Part shown: positions 1-7,399 of the stretch, one piece after another | How the letters are laid out: each line of letters opens with the position of its first letter | Numbering within the stretch: the first letter of the stretch is position 1 | Assembly (NCBI RefSeq): GCF_900129765.1 | Contig: NZ_FQWU01000001.1 | Location: forward strand, 62,001-126,000 | Source: Massilia sp. CF038 | GTDB lineage: Bacteria > Pseudomonadota > Gammaproteobacteria > Burkholderiales > Burkholderiaceae_D | Length of the DNA: 64,000 bases | Reading direction: 5' to 3' | The notes under the pieces: generated by a model | What the model was told of the DNA's origin: nothing | Seen by the model: the letters and a program-made list of their open reading frames with translations, nothing else | Database searches by the model: none | Position numbers and translations under genes: made by a program

Positions 1-2
1 CG

Positions 3-242
3 GGCTGGTTGCCTTGCACGATCGAAAAGATGCAGGAAGAACTGGCCGAAGCCGACTTCGACGACGAGGACATGACGATCCTGCCGGACGACTTTGAAAG
101 TGCCGGCGTGGACGCTAACCCGGAACATTTTCGCCGGACCGCGCGCGGCGCAATGCCCCGTTACGGAATCCGCATGGCGCGCCTTGCCGAGTACATTGCC
201 CAGCGCAGCAACGCGGGTCTACCTCCCACCTGTTCTTCCTAA
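3..242 (+). CDS. C-terminal part of an unidentified protein (runs off the left edge)
   Basis: The reading frame is open from the first bases of the window and stops at a TAA at 240-242, so this is probably the 3' end of a gene that begins outside. The visible 79 or so residues start with an acidic stretch (EELAEADFDDEDM) and end in PPTCSS. I recognise no domain. The next gene starts five bases downstream, which suggests a shared transcript. A TTG at 9 could also start a short standalone ORF, but no ribosome binding site can be judged so near the edge. Confidence 0.5.
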   Translation, partial: GWLPCTIEKMQEELAEADFDDEDMTILPDDFESAGVDANPEHFRRTARGAMPRYGIRMARLAEYIAQRSNAGLPPTCSS

Positions 243-246
243 TTCG

Positions 247-684
247 ATGTCGAAAAATCCCTACGCCGCGCCCGCAGCGCCTGTCCCGCCGCCCATCAGG
301 AAGCCGAGCAAGGTCGGGCTGCGGCATTACTTTTTGCTTTTGTTCACCTGGCTGGTGGGGCTGTACGTAGTACAGGCGTGGCCTGTACTGTGGCTTGTCG
401 CCAGCTCGGATGCGCATGGCATGCTGATTGGTCTACTGGCCTTGATCGGGGCCAGTGGATTGCTGCTCGGCCTGGCGCGTTCCATGTATCGCCCCTGGCT
501 GGGCCGGACCGCGTTTTGCATTGCGCTGGCGGCACTCGCGCTGGGCTTTGCCGTGTTGATCTGGGGTGGCAGCGGGCAGGATGTTGGCCCGCTGGAACTG
601 GGCTTCGCGGTTGTCATGGTACTGGCGATGGGGCTGTCGGTCTGGGGCGCGCTGATGAGTTTTCTGGCCGTGAAAGGCGGCTGA
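247..684 (+). CDS. Small four-helix membrane protein, unknown function
   Basis: The product has 145 residues. A short proline/alanine-rich cytoplasmic leader (SKNPYAAPAAPVPPP) is followed by four hydrophobic segments at roughly residues 22-48, 58-78, 85-107 and 115-140, so it is an inner-membrane protein. The frame stays open further upstream (to 94), but that part overlaps the preceding gene; the ATG at 247, just after that gene's stop, is the natural start. No family is recognised. The last helices lack charged residues that might hint at transport or catalysis. Confidence 0.6.
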   Translation: MSKNPYAAPAAPVPPPIRKPSKVGLRHYFLLLFTWLVGLYVVQAWPVLWLVASSDAHGMLIGLLALIGASGLLLGLARSMYRPWLGRTAFCIALAALALGFAVLIWGGSGQDVGPLELGFAVVMVLAMGLSVWGALMSFLAVKGG

Positions 685-875
685 CCCAGGCCCCGGGCGC
701 TGGCAGCGGCCGGCTTGCAGGGCGCGACCGTCGTGTTGAGCGGCAGTTGGCAGGTGCACAGGGCCAACACGGTGAAGTGGACGCCAATCCGCGTATCAGT
801 TAAAATCGCAGGTTGATAGTGCAAATGGTAACTTTTTTGCACGTACGGTACCGACTACCACTTACCATCGCCACC

Positions 876-1193
876 ATGAAAAAATTCTTCGCACTTCTCG
901 TGCTCGCCGGCGTCGCCAACCTGTCCGCCGCTGCGGATATCGTTGCCAATGCCAAGGCCGCTAAAGTTGAACAATGTATCGGCTGCCACGGCATCTCCGG
1001 TTACAAAGCAACTTTCCCTGAAGTCTATCCGGTTCCGATGCTGGGCGGCCAGTCAGCCAAGTACATCGAAAATGCGTTGAACGCCTACAAAAAGGGCGAC
1101 CGCAAGCATCCAACAATGCGCGGCGTGGCTTCCACCATGACCGACCAGGAAATCGCCGACGTAGCGGCCTATTACTCCCAGCAGAAGAAATAA
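876..1193 (+). CDS. Periplasmic class I c-type cytochrome
   Basis: This 105-residue protein has a Sec signal peptide (MKKFFALLVLAGVANLSAAA), a single haem-binding motif CIGCH at residues 34-38, and a probable axial Met81 (HPTMRG). It would carry electrons in the periplasm and belongs to the small cytochrome c4/c5-like group. The frame continues upstream to 813, but the signal peptide fixes the start at the ATG at 876. A second, similar cytochrome gene follows after 10 bases, so the two are very likely co-transcribed and may act as a pair or as successive carriers towards a terminal oxidase. The partner oxidase is not in the window. Confidence 0.88.
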   Translation: MKKFFALLVLAGVANLSAAADIVANAKAAKVEQCIGCHGISGYKATFPEVYPVPMLGGQSAKYIENALNAYKKGDRKHPTMRGVASTMTDQEIADVAAYYSQQKK

Positions 1194-1203
1194 GGACAGC
1201 GCC

Positions 1204-1539
1204 ATGAAAAAACTGATTATCGCCCTGTTCTGCATGGTTTCTGCCAGTGCCTTCGCCGGCAACGTCGCCAAGGGCGAAAAGCTGGTCAAGGATAACAATT
1301 GCGCTGCCTGCCATGGCGCCGATTACAACAAGCCTATCGATCCAAGCTATCCAAAGCTGGCTGGCCAGCACGCCGAGTACCTCGAGCACGCGCTCAAGGC
1401 TTACAAGCGCGGCAACGGCGCCAATGGCCGTAACAACGCCATCATGGGCGGCCAGGTCAGCAAACTGTCGAACCAGGACATGTCCGACATCGCCGCTTAC
1501 CTGCACAGCCTGCCTTCGGAGCTGGTACTGAAGCGCTAA
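1204..1539 (+). CDS. Periplasmic class I c-type cytochrome (second of a pair)
   Basis: This 111-residue protein has a signal peptide ending near FAFA-like residues (SASAFAG, about residue 18), one haem motif CAACH at 33-37 and a probable methionine ligand Met81 (NNAIMGG). It shares the layout of the cytochrome just upstream: the G-Q-x-A-x-Y, A-L-x-A-Y-K and D-I-A-A-Y patterns occur in both. The two genes therefore look like an ancient tandem duplication. An AGGACAGC stretch precedes the ATG. A strong intrinsic terminator follows the stop codon and closes the two-gene unit. Confidence 0.88.
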   Translation: MKKLIIALFCMVSASAFAGNVAKGEKLVKDNNCAACHGADYNKPIDPSYPKLAGQHAEYLEHALKAYKRGNGANGRNNAIMGGQVSKLSNQDMSDIAAYLHSLPSELVLKR

Positions 1540-1582
1540 GCAGCCGGCTGCACTGCCATCATCGACCCGATGATCGCGAACG

Positions 1583-1621
1583 ATCCCTTCCGCCGGCAGC
1601 AAGCCGCTGAAGGGATTTTTT
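1583..1621 (+). terminator. Intrinsic terminator after the cytochrome pair
   Basis: The arms ATCCCTTC (1583-1590) and GAAGGGAT (1609-1616) pair perfectly. The loop can form a further CGGC/GCCG pairing. A run of T follows at 1616-1621. Confidence 0.8.
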
Positions 1622-1637
1622 CATTCCGGGGCCGGGT

Positions 1638-2738
1638 TTGAGCAGTACGGTCGTGTCCTGGTTGCTGTTGCTGGCCATAGGACAAGCCGGCTTTCTGATG
1701 GTCGCGCTGCTAAGTGCGCCTCAAAGGGAATTGCGCCCGGCCAACCGTCTGCTGGCGGCCCTGCTGCTGGTGTGCGCCGCGGTGATTCTGCATGCCTGGC
1801 TGGGCGTCAATCGTCTTTACACAGTCTATCCACATAGCGCCAACGCCATCGCCACGCTGGGACTGGCAACCGGGCCGCTGCTGTACTTCTATCTGCGCAG
1901 CGTGTTGTACGACACGCCCTTGCGTGTACGGGCCTGGCTGCATTTCCTGCCGTTTGCGCTGGCCACCCTGGCCATGCTGCCCTTTTACCTGCAGTCGGGC
2001 GAGGCCAAGCTGGCCTGGATGCTGCAGCGCGCGGCGCCACCCTGGTACCTGGCCCCGGCGGCCCTGGTCAAGCTGGCCTTGTTCCTGACCTACGCGGCAG
2101 CTGGCGCGCGCCTGGTGCGGCAGGCCAGCGACAGTGCGCTGGCGGCAGGGCTGGGGCGCTTGATGAAGGTGTGGCTGGTGGGCGGGATCATCAGCGTGGC
2201 CGCGCTCGCGATCGAACTTGCCGAGCTGCCCTTGCCGGTGTCGGCCGATGTGGTCGGCGCGCTGGCGCTGCTGATGTTTGTGTATGCCACGGCGCTGCTG
2301 GCGATTCGCCTGCCGCTCAGCTACCGGCCCATGCCGGAGCCGCCGCCTCCATCGAAGGTCAAATACGCCAACCGCAGCTGGAGCGAGGCCGATCGGGCCG
2401 CCTTCATGGCCAGGCTGCAGGCGGCAATGGAGGGCGAGCAGCTGTACCGCAACGGTGAGCTCAAGCTCGACGAGCTGGCCGGGGCGATTGCCATGACGCC
2501 GCATGAACTGTCGCAGCTGATCAATGAGGTGGGCGGGGTCAACTTCCAGGAGTTCGTCAACCGCTATCGGGTCGAGGCGCTCAAGACGGCGCTGCATGCG
2601 CCGTCCGAGGCGGCGCACAGCATTCTCGATCTGGGTATTGCCTGCGGCTTTAACAGCAAAAGTGCGCTCAACCGGATTTTCAAGAGCGCCACCGGAATGA
2701 CCCCGTCCGAGTACCGCAAGCAGGCGCCGGCCGCCTAG
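1638..2738 (+). CDS. Membrane-anchored AraC-family transcriptional regulator
   Basis: The 366-residue product has an N-terminal half made of about seven hydrophobic helices (residues 5-230) and a C-terminal AraC-type double helix-turn-helix (about residues 255-362; typical features are LDELAGAIAMTPHELSQLIN and GFNSKSALNRIFKSATGMTP). Regulators of this layout sit in the inner membrane and are thought to couple a membrane or extracellular signal to DNA binding; the ligand cannot be read from the sequence. The start appears to be a TTG at 1638, as no ATG lies before the first helix. No target gene is evident nearby. Confidence 0.85.
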   Translation: MSSTVVSWLLLLAIGQAGFLMVALLSAPQRELRPANRLLAALLLVCAAVILHAWLGVNRLYTVYPHSANAIATLGLATGPLLYFYLRSVLYDTPLRVRAWLHFLPFALATLAMLPFYLQSGEAKLAWMLQRAAPPWYLAPAALVKLALFLTYAAAGARLVRQASDSALAAGLGRLMKVWLVGGIISVAALAIELAELPLPVSADVVGALALLMFVYATALLAIRLPLSYRPMPEPPPPSKVKYANRSWSEADRAAFMARLQAAMEGEQLYRNGELKLDELAGAIAMTPHELSQLINEVGGVNFQEFVNRYRVEALKTALHAPSEAAHSILDLGIACGFNSKSALNRIFKSATGMTPSEYRKQAPAA

Positions 2739-2742
2739 CGCA

Positions 2743-3171
2743 TCAGGCGCCCGCGCGCCGGCGTGCGCAATCGACGTAGGCGGCCGTATCGGGCTGGGCG
2801 CCATCGCGCTGCGACTTCCAGATCATCTCGCCCAGACATTCCATGATTTGATGGTGGGCGTCGTGCGGGCCCAGGCGGGCCGTCAGGGCATTGCAGGCAG
2901 CGCGGATGCCGGGTGGCTGGTCAATCGATACCTGTTCGGCGATCGACAGATGCATCGACAGGTGCAGGAAAGGGTTGGCCTGGCCGCCTTCGACGGAATA
3001 GTCGCGCGCGACGGCAGCGTCGGCGTCGGCCAGTACGTCATCGTATTCGGGATGGTGGGCGATCCAGTCGGCGGCGATGGCGTCCATCGGGCTGAGAATT
3101 TCGCCGGCGCGCTGCTTGCGGAAGGCTTCGCAGAAGAAGCGGCGCACGTCGTTGGAGGAGGGTGTGAACAT
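2743..3171 (-). CDS. DUF1841 family protein
   Basis: This 142-residue cytosolic protein begins MFTPSSNDVRRFFCEAF and carries the conserved pattern of the DUF1841 family, including HPEYDDVL, NPFLHLSMHLSIAEQ and the C-terminal HHQIMECLGEMIW. Its function is unknown. The frame extends upstream to 3216, but that part is translated palindromic-repeat DNA, so the ATG at 3171 is taken as the start. It converges on the AraC regulator with a gap of four bases, leaving no room for a terminator between them. Confidence 0.82.
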   Translation of the reverse strand: MFTPSSNDVRRFFCEAFRKQRAGEILSPMDAIAADWIAHHPEYDDVLADADAAVARDYSVEGGQANPFLHLSMHLSIAEQVSIDQPPGIRAACNALTARLGPHDAHHQIMECLGEMIWKSQRDGAQPDTAAYVDCARRRAGA

Positions 3172-3187
3172 AGTTATCTCAATCGCT

Positions 3188-3275
3188 GCATCGTCCTCGC
3201 GAAGGCGGGGACCCATACCATGTTGACCGAATTCGGCGAGGTGGTATGGGCCCCCGCCTGCGCGAGGGCGATGTA
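3188..3275. repeat. Palindromic repeat element, copy A
   Basis: Arms beginning GCATCGTCCTCGCGAAGGCG and ending in the imperfect reverse complement surround a centre with ACCGAATTCGG. One arm reads CCTGCGCGAGG, so the pairing has a mismatch. It lies between the DUF1841 gene and the rppH terminator. The same element recurs at 6583, 14230, 57806 and 58036, and as single arms near 23304-23740. Confidence 0.85.
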
Positions 3276-3284
3276 CGGGGTAAC

Positions 3285-3311
3285 AAAAAAGCGCGCAAGT
3301 TGCGCGCTTTT
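3285..3311 (-). terminator. Terminator downstream of rppH
   Basis: GCGCGCA (3291-3297) and TGCGCGC (3301-3307) form the stem. An A-run at 3285-3290 gives a T-tract on the minus strand; four T on the plus side make it potentially bidirectional. Confidence 0.75.
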
Positions 3312-3320
3312 CCGTACTGC

Positions 3321-3938
3321 TTACTCTTTGTCTGGCGTCAGAATCAACTGCGATTCGGGCGCCGCTTCAGGCTTGTCGGCCGGGGCCTGGGTGCTGCGCG
3401 GTGCGTGCGGCTGGCGCAAATAACGCGCCGTGTGCCGCCTTTCATGCGTGTGCCCGCCATTGGCAGGCCAGGTCAGAAAACGCGACAACTCCTGCAAGGC
3501 ACGCTGATACACGTCGCGCTTGAACTCGATCACCACATCAAGCGGCACCCAGTACTCATGCCAGCGCCAGGCGTCGAACTCCGGATGGTCCGTCAGGCGC
3601 AGATTCACATCGTTATCGCGCGCACACATTCTAAGCAGAAACCAGATCTGCTTTTGCCCGCGATAGTGGCCGCGAATCTCGCGCTTGATGAAATGGTCCG
3701 GTACTTCGTAGCGCAGCCAGTCGCGCGTTCTGCCAACAATCTTGACATGCTCCTGGCGCAAGCCGATTTCTTCCTCCAGTTCGCGATACATTGCCTGTTC
3801 GGGTGTTTCGCCGTATTTGATACCCCCTTGCGGGAATTGCCACGAGTGCTCGCGCACCCGCTTGCCCCACCACACCTCGTTATGGGCGTTCAGCAGGATG
3901 ATGCCGACGTTGGGCCGAAACCCTTCACGATCGAGCAT
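3321..3938 (-). CDS. rppH: RNA pyrophosphohydrolase RppH (Nudix)
   Basis: The 205-residue Nudix hydrolase starts [15 protein letters not shown] and has the Nudix box at residues 38-60 (GG...RELEEEIG). It follows the RppH/YgdP pattern, with [22 protein letters not shown] and the [10 protein letters not shown] region. RppH removes pyrophosphate from 5'-triphosphorylated mRNA and so starts RNase E-dependent decay. The last 40 or so residues are a polar, proline-rich tail longer than in the E. coli protein (176 residues). It is divergent from proS, with a 200-bp region between the two that must hold both promoters, and it ends at a clear terminator. Confidence 0.93.
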   Translation of the reverse strand: MLDREGFRPNVGIILLNAHNEVWWGKRVREHSWQFPQGGIKYGETPEQAMYRELEEEIGLRQEHVKIVGRTRDWLRYEVPDHFIKREIRGHYRGQKQIWFLLRMCARDNDVNLRLTDHPEFDAWRWHEYWVPLDVVIEFKRDVYQRALQELSRFLTWPANGGHTHERRHTARYLRQPHAPRSTQAPADKPEAAPESQLILTPDKE

Positions 3939-4142
3939 AGTGCACCTCGAAACTTTCTGCCGGTAGTGCGCCGTCTTACATATTTACCCACAAATCATCA
4001 TTCCCACCAGGTTTTCGGGGTACGAAAACGGCGGGAAACGCATCAAACGGGCCCATTTGTATAAAGATTGGACGCATCAGCCAGCTAATCCTTTAAAATT
4101 AGGTTGATTATAACCCTCTCTTTTTAAAAAGAATTCACCGAT

Positions 4143-5876
4143 ATGCGCGCCTCACGTTTTTTTATTTCAACTTTAAAAGAAGCGCCTTCCGACGCTGAAA
4201 TCGTCAGCCATCAGTTGATGATGCGCGCAGGAATGATCAAGCGCCTGGGTTCGGGCATTTATACCTACATGCCGACCGGTCTGCGCATCATCCGCAAAGT
4301 CGAAGCCATCATCCGTGACGAAATGAACAAGGCTGGCGGTATCGAGATGCTGATGCCGCTGGTTCAGCCTGCCGAGCTGTGGCAGGAAACTGGCCGCTGG
4401 GACAAAATGGGCCCGGAACTGATGCGCGTGAAAGACCGCCACGGCCGCGAATACGCCATCCAGCCCACGTCCGAAGAAGTGATCACCGACGTGGTCCGCT
4501 CCGAAATCAAGTCGTACCGCCAGCTGCCGCTGAACTTCTATCACATCCAGACCAAGTTCCGCGACGAGCGCCGTCCCCGCTTTGGCCTGATGCGCGGGCG
4601 CGAATTCACCATGAAAGATGCGTACTCGTTCGACCGCGACGAAGCGGGCCTGAAAGCGTCGTACAAGATCATGTTTGACGCCTATGTCGCCATCTTCAAC
4701 CGCTTCGGCCTGAAGTTCCGCGCGGTGGCGGCCGACAACGGCGCCATTGGCGGCTCCGGTTCGCACGAATTCCACGTCATTGCCAGCACCGGCGAAGACG
4801 CCATTGTCTACTGCCCGACCTCGGACTACGCTGCCAACATGGAAGCGGCCGAAGCGCTGCCGCTGGCGGCCAGCCGCGCCGCTGCCGGCGCTGCGCTGAC
4901 CAAGGTCGCCACGCCTGGCACCACCAAGTGCGAAACCGTGGCTGAATTCCTCAAGCTGCCGCTGGCGCAGACCGTCAAGACGGTCGCGCTGACGGTGGAA
5001 AAAGAAGTCGATGGCAAGCAGCTCAAGCAGTACTTCATGCTGCTGATCCGCGGCGACCATGAACTGAACGAAGTCAAGGTCGGCAAAGTCCCTGGCCTGG
5101 CCGCGCACCGTTTCTCGACCGAAGCCGAAATCCTCGAAGTCTACGGTTCGATTCCTGGCTACCTGGGCCCGATCGGAACCAAGCTCCCCGTCACCGTAGT
5201 AGCTGATCGCACCGTGGCCAACATGGCCGACTTTGTGTGCGGCGCCAACGAAGAAGGCTTCCACTATACCGGCGCCAACTGGGGCCGCGACCTGGCCGAG
5301 CCGCTGGTGGCCGATCTGCGCAATGTGGTCGAAGGCGACGCTTCGCCAGACGGCAAGGGCGTGCTGGCGATTGAACGCGGGATCGAAGTCGGTCACGTGT
5401 TCCAGCTGGGTACTTCGTACTCCGAAAGCATGAAGGCCACCTTCCTCGACGAGAACGGCAAGCCGGCCACGCTGCAGATGGGTTGCTACGGCATTGGCGT
5501 GACCCGCATCCTGGGCGCGGCCATCGAACAGAATTACGACGACAAGGGCATCATCTGGCCAGCGGCGATTGCGCCGTTCGAAGTGGTGCTGTGCCCGATG
5601 GGCATGGACCGCAGCGAGATGGTCAAGACCGAAGTCGAGAGCCTGTATGCGGCCTTGCAGGCTGCCGGCGTGGACGTGATCGTTGACGATCGCGGCCTGC
5701 GTCCCGGCGCCATGTTCGCGGACTGGGAACTGATCGGCGTGCCGCACCGCGTGGTGATTGGCGAGCGTGGTCTGAAAGAGGGTAACCTGGAATACCAGGG
5801 CCGCCGCGATACCGAAGCGACTGCCGTGCCGCTGGCCGGCATGGTCGACTTCATCAAGGGCAAACTGGCGCAGTGA
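4143..5876 (+). CDS. proS: Prolyl-tRNA synthetase (bacterial type)
   Basis: This 577-residue class II aminoacyl-tRNA synthetase charges tRNA-Pro with proline in the cytosol. Motif 2 ([17 protein letters not shown]), the KDAYSFD segment and motif 3 ([17 protein letters not shown]) are all visible. The middle (about residues 225-400) is the YbaK-like editing insertion that marks the bacterial-type enzyme and hydrolyses Ala-tRNA-Pro. The C-terminal anticodon-binding domain follows motif 3. Length is normal for the family. The gene overlaps the transglycosylase gene by four bases (GTGA), so the two are translationally coupled. Confidence 0.97.
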   Translation: MRASRFFISTLKEAPSDAEIVSHQLMMRAGMIKRLGSGIYTYMPTGLRIIRKVEAIIRDEMNKAGGIEMLMPLVQPAELWQETGRWDKMGPELMRVKDRHGREYAIQPTSEEVITDVVRSEIKSYRQLPLNFYHIQTKFRDERRPRFGLMRGREFTMKDAYSFDRDEAGLKASYKIMFDAYVAIFNRFGLKFRAVAADNGAIGGSGSHEFHVIASTGEDAIVYCPTSDYAANMEAAEALPLAASRAAAGAALTKVATPGTTKCETVAEFLKLPLAQTVKTVALTVEKEVDGKQLKQYFMLLIRGDHELNEVKVGKVPGLAAHRFSTEAEILEVYGSIPGYLGPIGTKLPVTVVADRTVANMADFVCGANEEGFHYTGANWGRDLAEPLVADLRNVVEGDASPDGKGVLAIERGIEVGHVFQLGTSYSESMKATFLDENGKPATLQMGCYGIGVTRILGAAIEQNYDDKGIIWPAAIAPFEVVLCPMGMDRSEMVKTEVESLYAALQAAGVDVIVDDRGLRPGAMFADWELIGVPHRVVIGERGLKEGNLEYQGRRDTEATAVPLAGMVDFIKGKLAQ

Positions 5877-6490
5877 AAGCCGGTCTGTCTCGCTTGAAGG
5901 CGCTGCTGGCGCTGGTGCTGGCCGCGCTCGCGTGCGCCGGTCCGGCTGTGGCCGGCAATCAGAAAGAAGAAGCGATTGCCGATTCGGTGCGCCTGGCCCT
6001 GTCGAATGCCATCAAGGATGCGCGTCCGCCCAAGCCTTTTTTCAAGGAAGAGGGCGCGCGCATCCGCTACCAGCTTTGGCTGGCCACCATGTCGGAGCGC
6101 TTGAAGCGCAAGGTGCCCGACGAGCAGGTGCGGCTCGAATTCCTGGAGGTGGCGTGGTATGAAGCGAGCCGCGCCGGGCTTGACCCGGGCATGGTGCTGG
6201 GGTTGATTCAGGTGGAGTCGGCGTATCGCAAGTACGCCGTGTCGATTGCCGGCGCGCGTGGCTACATGCAGGTGATGCCGTTCTGGACCGGCGTGGTGGG
6301 CGACAGTGATCGCAGCAAGCTGTTCCACATGCAGACCAACCTGCGCTATGGCTGCGCGATCCTGCGCATGTATATCGATATGGAAGGCGGCAATCTGTAT
6401 CTGGCGCTGGGCCGGTATAACGGCAGCCGCGGCCAGCCGCAGTATCCGAATGCCGTGCTGGCGGCTTGGAAGAAGTGGGAGTTTAACTAA
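5873..6490 (+). CDS. Lytic transglycosylase (SLT domain)
   Basis: The 205-residue product has a signal peptide (residues 1-27, ending PAVAG) and a soluble lytic transglycosylase domain. The catalytic glutamate is Glu115 in [16 protein letters not shown], followed by the family's [12 protein letters not shown] and [10 protein letters not shown] motifs. It would cleave the MurNAc-GlcNAc bond of peptidoglycan from the periplasmic side. The start is a GTG that overlaps the proS stop codon; coupling to proS is common in related Burkholderiales as far as I recall. Confidence 0.88.
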   Translation: MKAGLSRLKALLALVLAALACAGPAVAGNQKEEAIADSVRLALSNAIKDARPPKPFFKEEGARIRYQLWLATMSERLKRKVPDEQVRLEFLEVAWYEASRAGLDPGMVLGLIQVESAYRKYAVSIAGARGYMQVMPFWTGVVGDSDRSKLFHMQTNLRYGCAILRMYIDMEGGNLYLALGRYNGSRGQPQYPNAVLAAWKKWEFN

Positions 6491-6500
6491 GCGCCACCCC

Positions 6501-6600
6501 CACATCGCACCGCGTCACCTATATCGCGCTCGCGTCACCCCACATCGCACCTGCGTCACCCACATCGCGCTCGCGTCACCCCACATCGCCCTCGCGAAGG
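6501..6600. repeat. Short tandem repeat derived from a palindrome arm
   Basis: About five degenerate copies of a 19-21 bp unit (ACATCGCGCTCGCGTCACCC type) run directly into copy B of the palindromic element. The unit resembles the outer end of the palindrome arm (ACATCGCCCTCGCG), so the array probably grew by slippage from that arm. Confidence 0.8.
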
Positions 6601-6668
6601 CGGGGGCCTATACCAACTTATCGAATTCGGTGACGTGGTATGGGCCCCCGCCTTCGCGAGGGCGATGT
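6583..6668. repeat. Palindromic repeat element, copy B
   Basis: Arms begin ACATCGCCCTCGCGAAGGCG and end with the reverse complement. The centre holds ATCGAATTCGGTGACG. It is the most symmetrical copy in the window and lies downstream of the transglycosylase gene. A TTCTGC microsatellite follows at about 6685-6715. Confidence 0.85.
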
Positions 6669-6756
6669 AACTATGCGCTCCCTCTACTTCTACTTCTGCT
6701 TCTGCTTCTGCTTTTATCTTCTCCCGTTTTACCTGCGCTTCTCACGCCCCAAACAC

Positions 6757-6787
6757 AAAGGCCCTGTTCTTGCGAACAGGGCCTTTT
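6757..6787 (-). terminator. Bidirectional terminator after the SWIB gene
   Basis: A 13-bp stem (AAAGGCCCTGTTC with its perfect complement, loop TTGC) is flanked by A and T runs, so it can stop transcripts from both sides. The minus-strand SWIB gene ends 30 bases away. Confidence 0.88.
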
Positions 6788-6816
6788 GCGAATTCGGCTT
6801 GGACAGCTAAATTTTA

Positions 6817-7209
6817 TTATTTCAGGTGATCCGAAATCAGTTTGGTCATTTCGAACATCGACACCTGCGCTTTGCCGCCGAAGACAGCTTTGAGCTTGTC
6901 GTCTGCATTGATCATGCGGCGGTTCGCTGCGTCTTGCAGGTCGAGCTTCTTGATGTAGTCCCAGACTTTTTTGGTCACTTCGGTGCGTGGCAGCGGGGTT
7001 GCGCCAACGACTGCGGCCAGGGTCGCGGAAGGAGTCATCGCTTTCATGAAAGCGGCGTTCGGCTTGCGTGGGGCTGCTGCTGGTTTTTTTGCTGCTGCTT
7101 TTGGTGCGGCTTTAGCAGGAGCTGCTTTTTTTGCTGCTGGCTTTGCCGCTGGCTTGGCTGCTGCTTTTTTTGCTGGCGCTGCTGCTGGGGTTTTTTTGGC
7201 TGTTGCCAT
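6817..7209 (-). CDS. SWIB/MDM2-domain protein with an H1-like lysine/alanine tail
   Basis: The product has 130 residues. Residues 1-50 are an AKP-rich basic tail (AKKAAAKPAAKPAAKK) like bacterial histone H1-like proteins. Residues 55-130 form a SWIB domain (TPSATLAAVVGATPLPRTE, KVWDYIKKLDLQD, NRRMINADDKLKAVFG). SWIB domains are otherwise typical of eukaryotic chromatin remodellers; bacterial examples occur in Chlamydia and many proteobacteria and are presumed nucleoid proteins. A strong Shine-Dalgarno (AAGGAGG) lies just before the ATG at 7209. The gene is flanked by a perfect terminator and faces a candidate divergent sRNA. Confidence 0.9.
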   Translation of the reverse strand: MATAKKTPAAAPAKKAAAKPAAKPAAKKAAPAKAAPKAAAKKPAAAPRKPNAAFMKAMTPSATLAAVVGATPLPRTEVTKKVWDYIKKLDLQDAANRRMINADDKLKAVFGGKAQVSMFEMTKLISDHLK

Positions 7210-7262
7210 CTTCGAGCCTCCTTAACGAACACATGGGAAATTGCGCAATTGATCGCACGGCT

Positions 7263-7372
7263 TATATTGGTGGGGTTTTACACTCTGCGCAAGTGTTTTT
7301 CGAGAATTTAACCCCTTTTTCATAGGGGGAAGCCCTGCGCGTGCCCGGGAAAACGACGTTTCCCGGTTTTTT
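7263..7372 (+). ncRNA. Candidate small RNA divergent from the SWIB gene
   Basis: Both flanking genes (SWIB and ffh) are on the minus strand, yet the gap has a plus-strand transcription unit. TTGCGC (7241-7246) and TATATT (7263-7268) are 16 bases apart, and a CCGGGAAAACG/CGTTTCCCGG hairpin (7345-7366, one bulged A) is followed by six T at 7367-7372. A transcript from about 7275 would be roughly 98 nt and would contain an inner CCCCT/AGGGG hairpin near 7310-7330. No convincing ORF lies inside. The terminator is firm; the promoter and the RNA are inferred. Confidence 0.4.
7345..7372 (+). terminator. Plus-strand terminator between ffh and the SWIB gene
   Basis: A GC-rich stem of about 10 bp, with one bulge, is followed by TTTTTT only on the plus strand. 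It therefore does not serve ffh, which is transcribed the other way. Confidence 0.7.
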
Positions 7373-7399
7373 CACCATCGCCGTGCATACACCAGCGGC

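Noticed and set aside
4173-5747. 524-codon minus-strand ORF opposite proS
   Set aside because: Shadow of proS; the plus strand encodes a complete synthetase.
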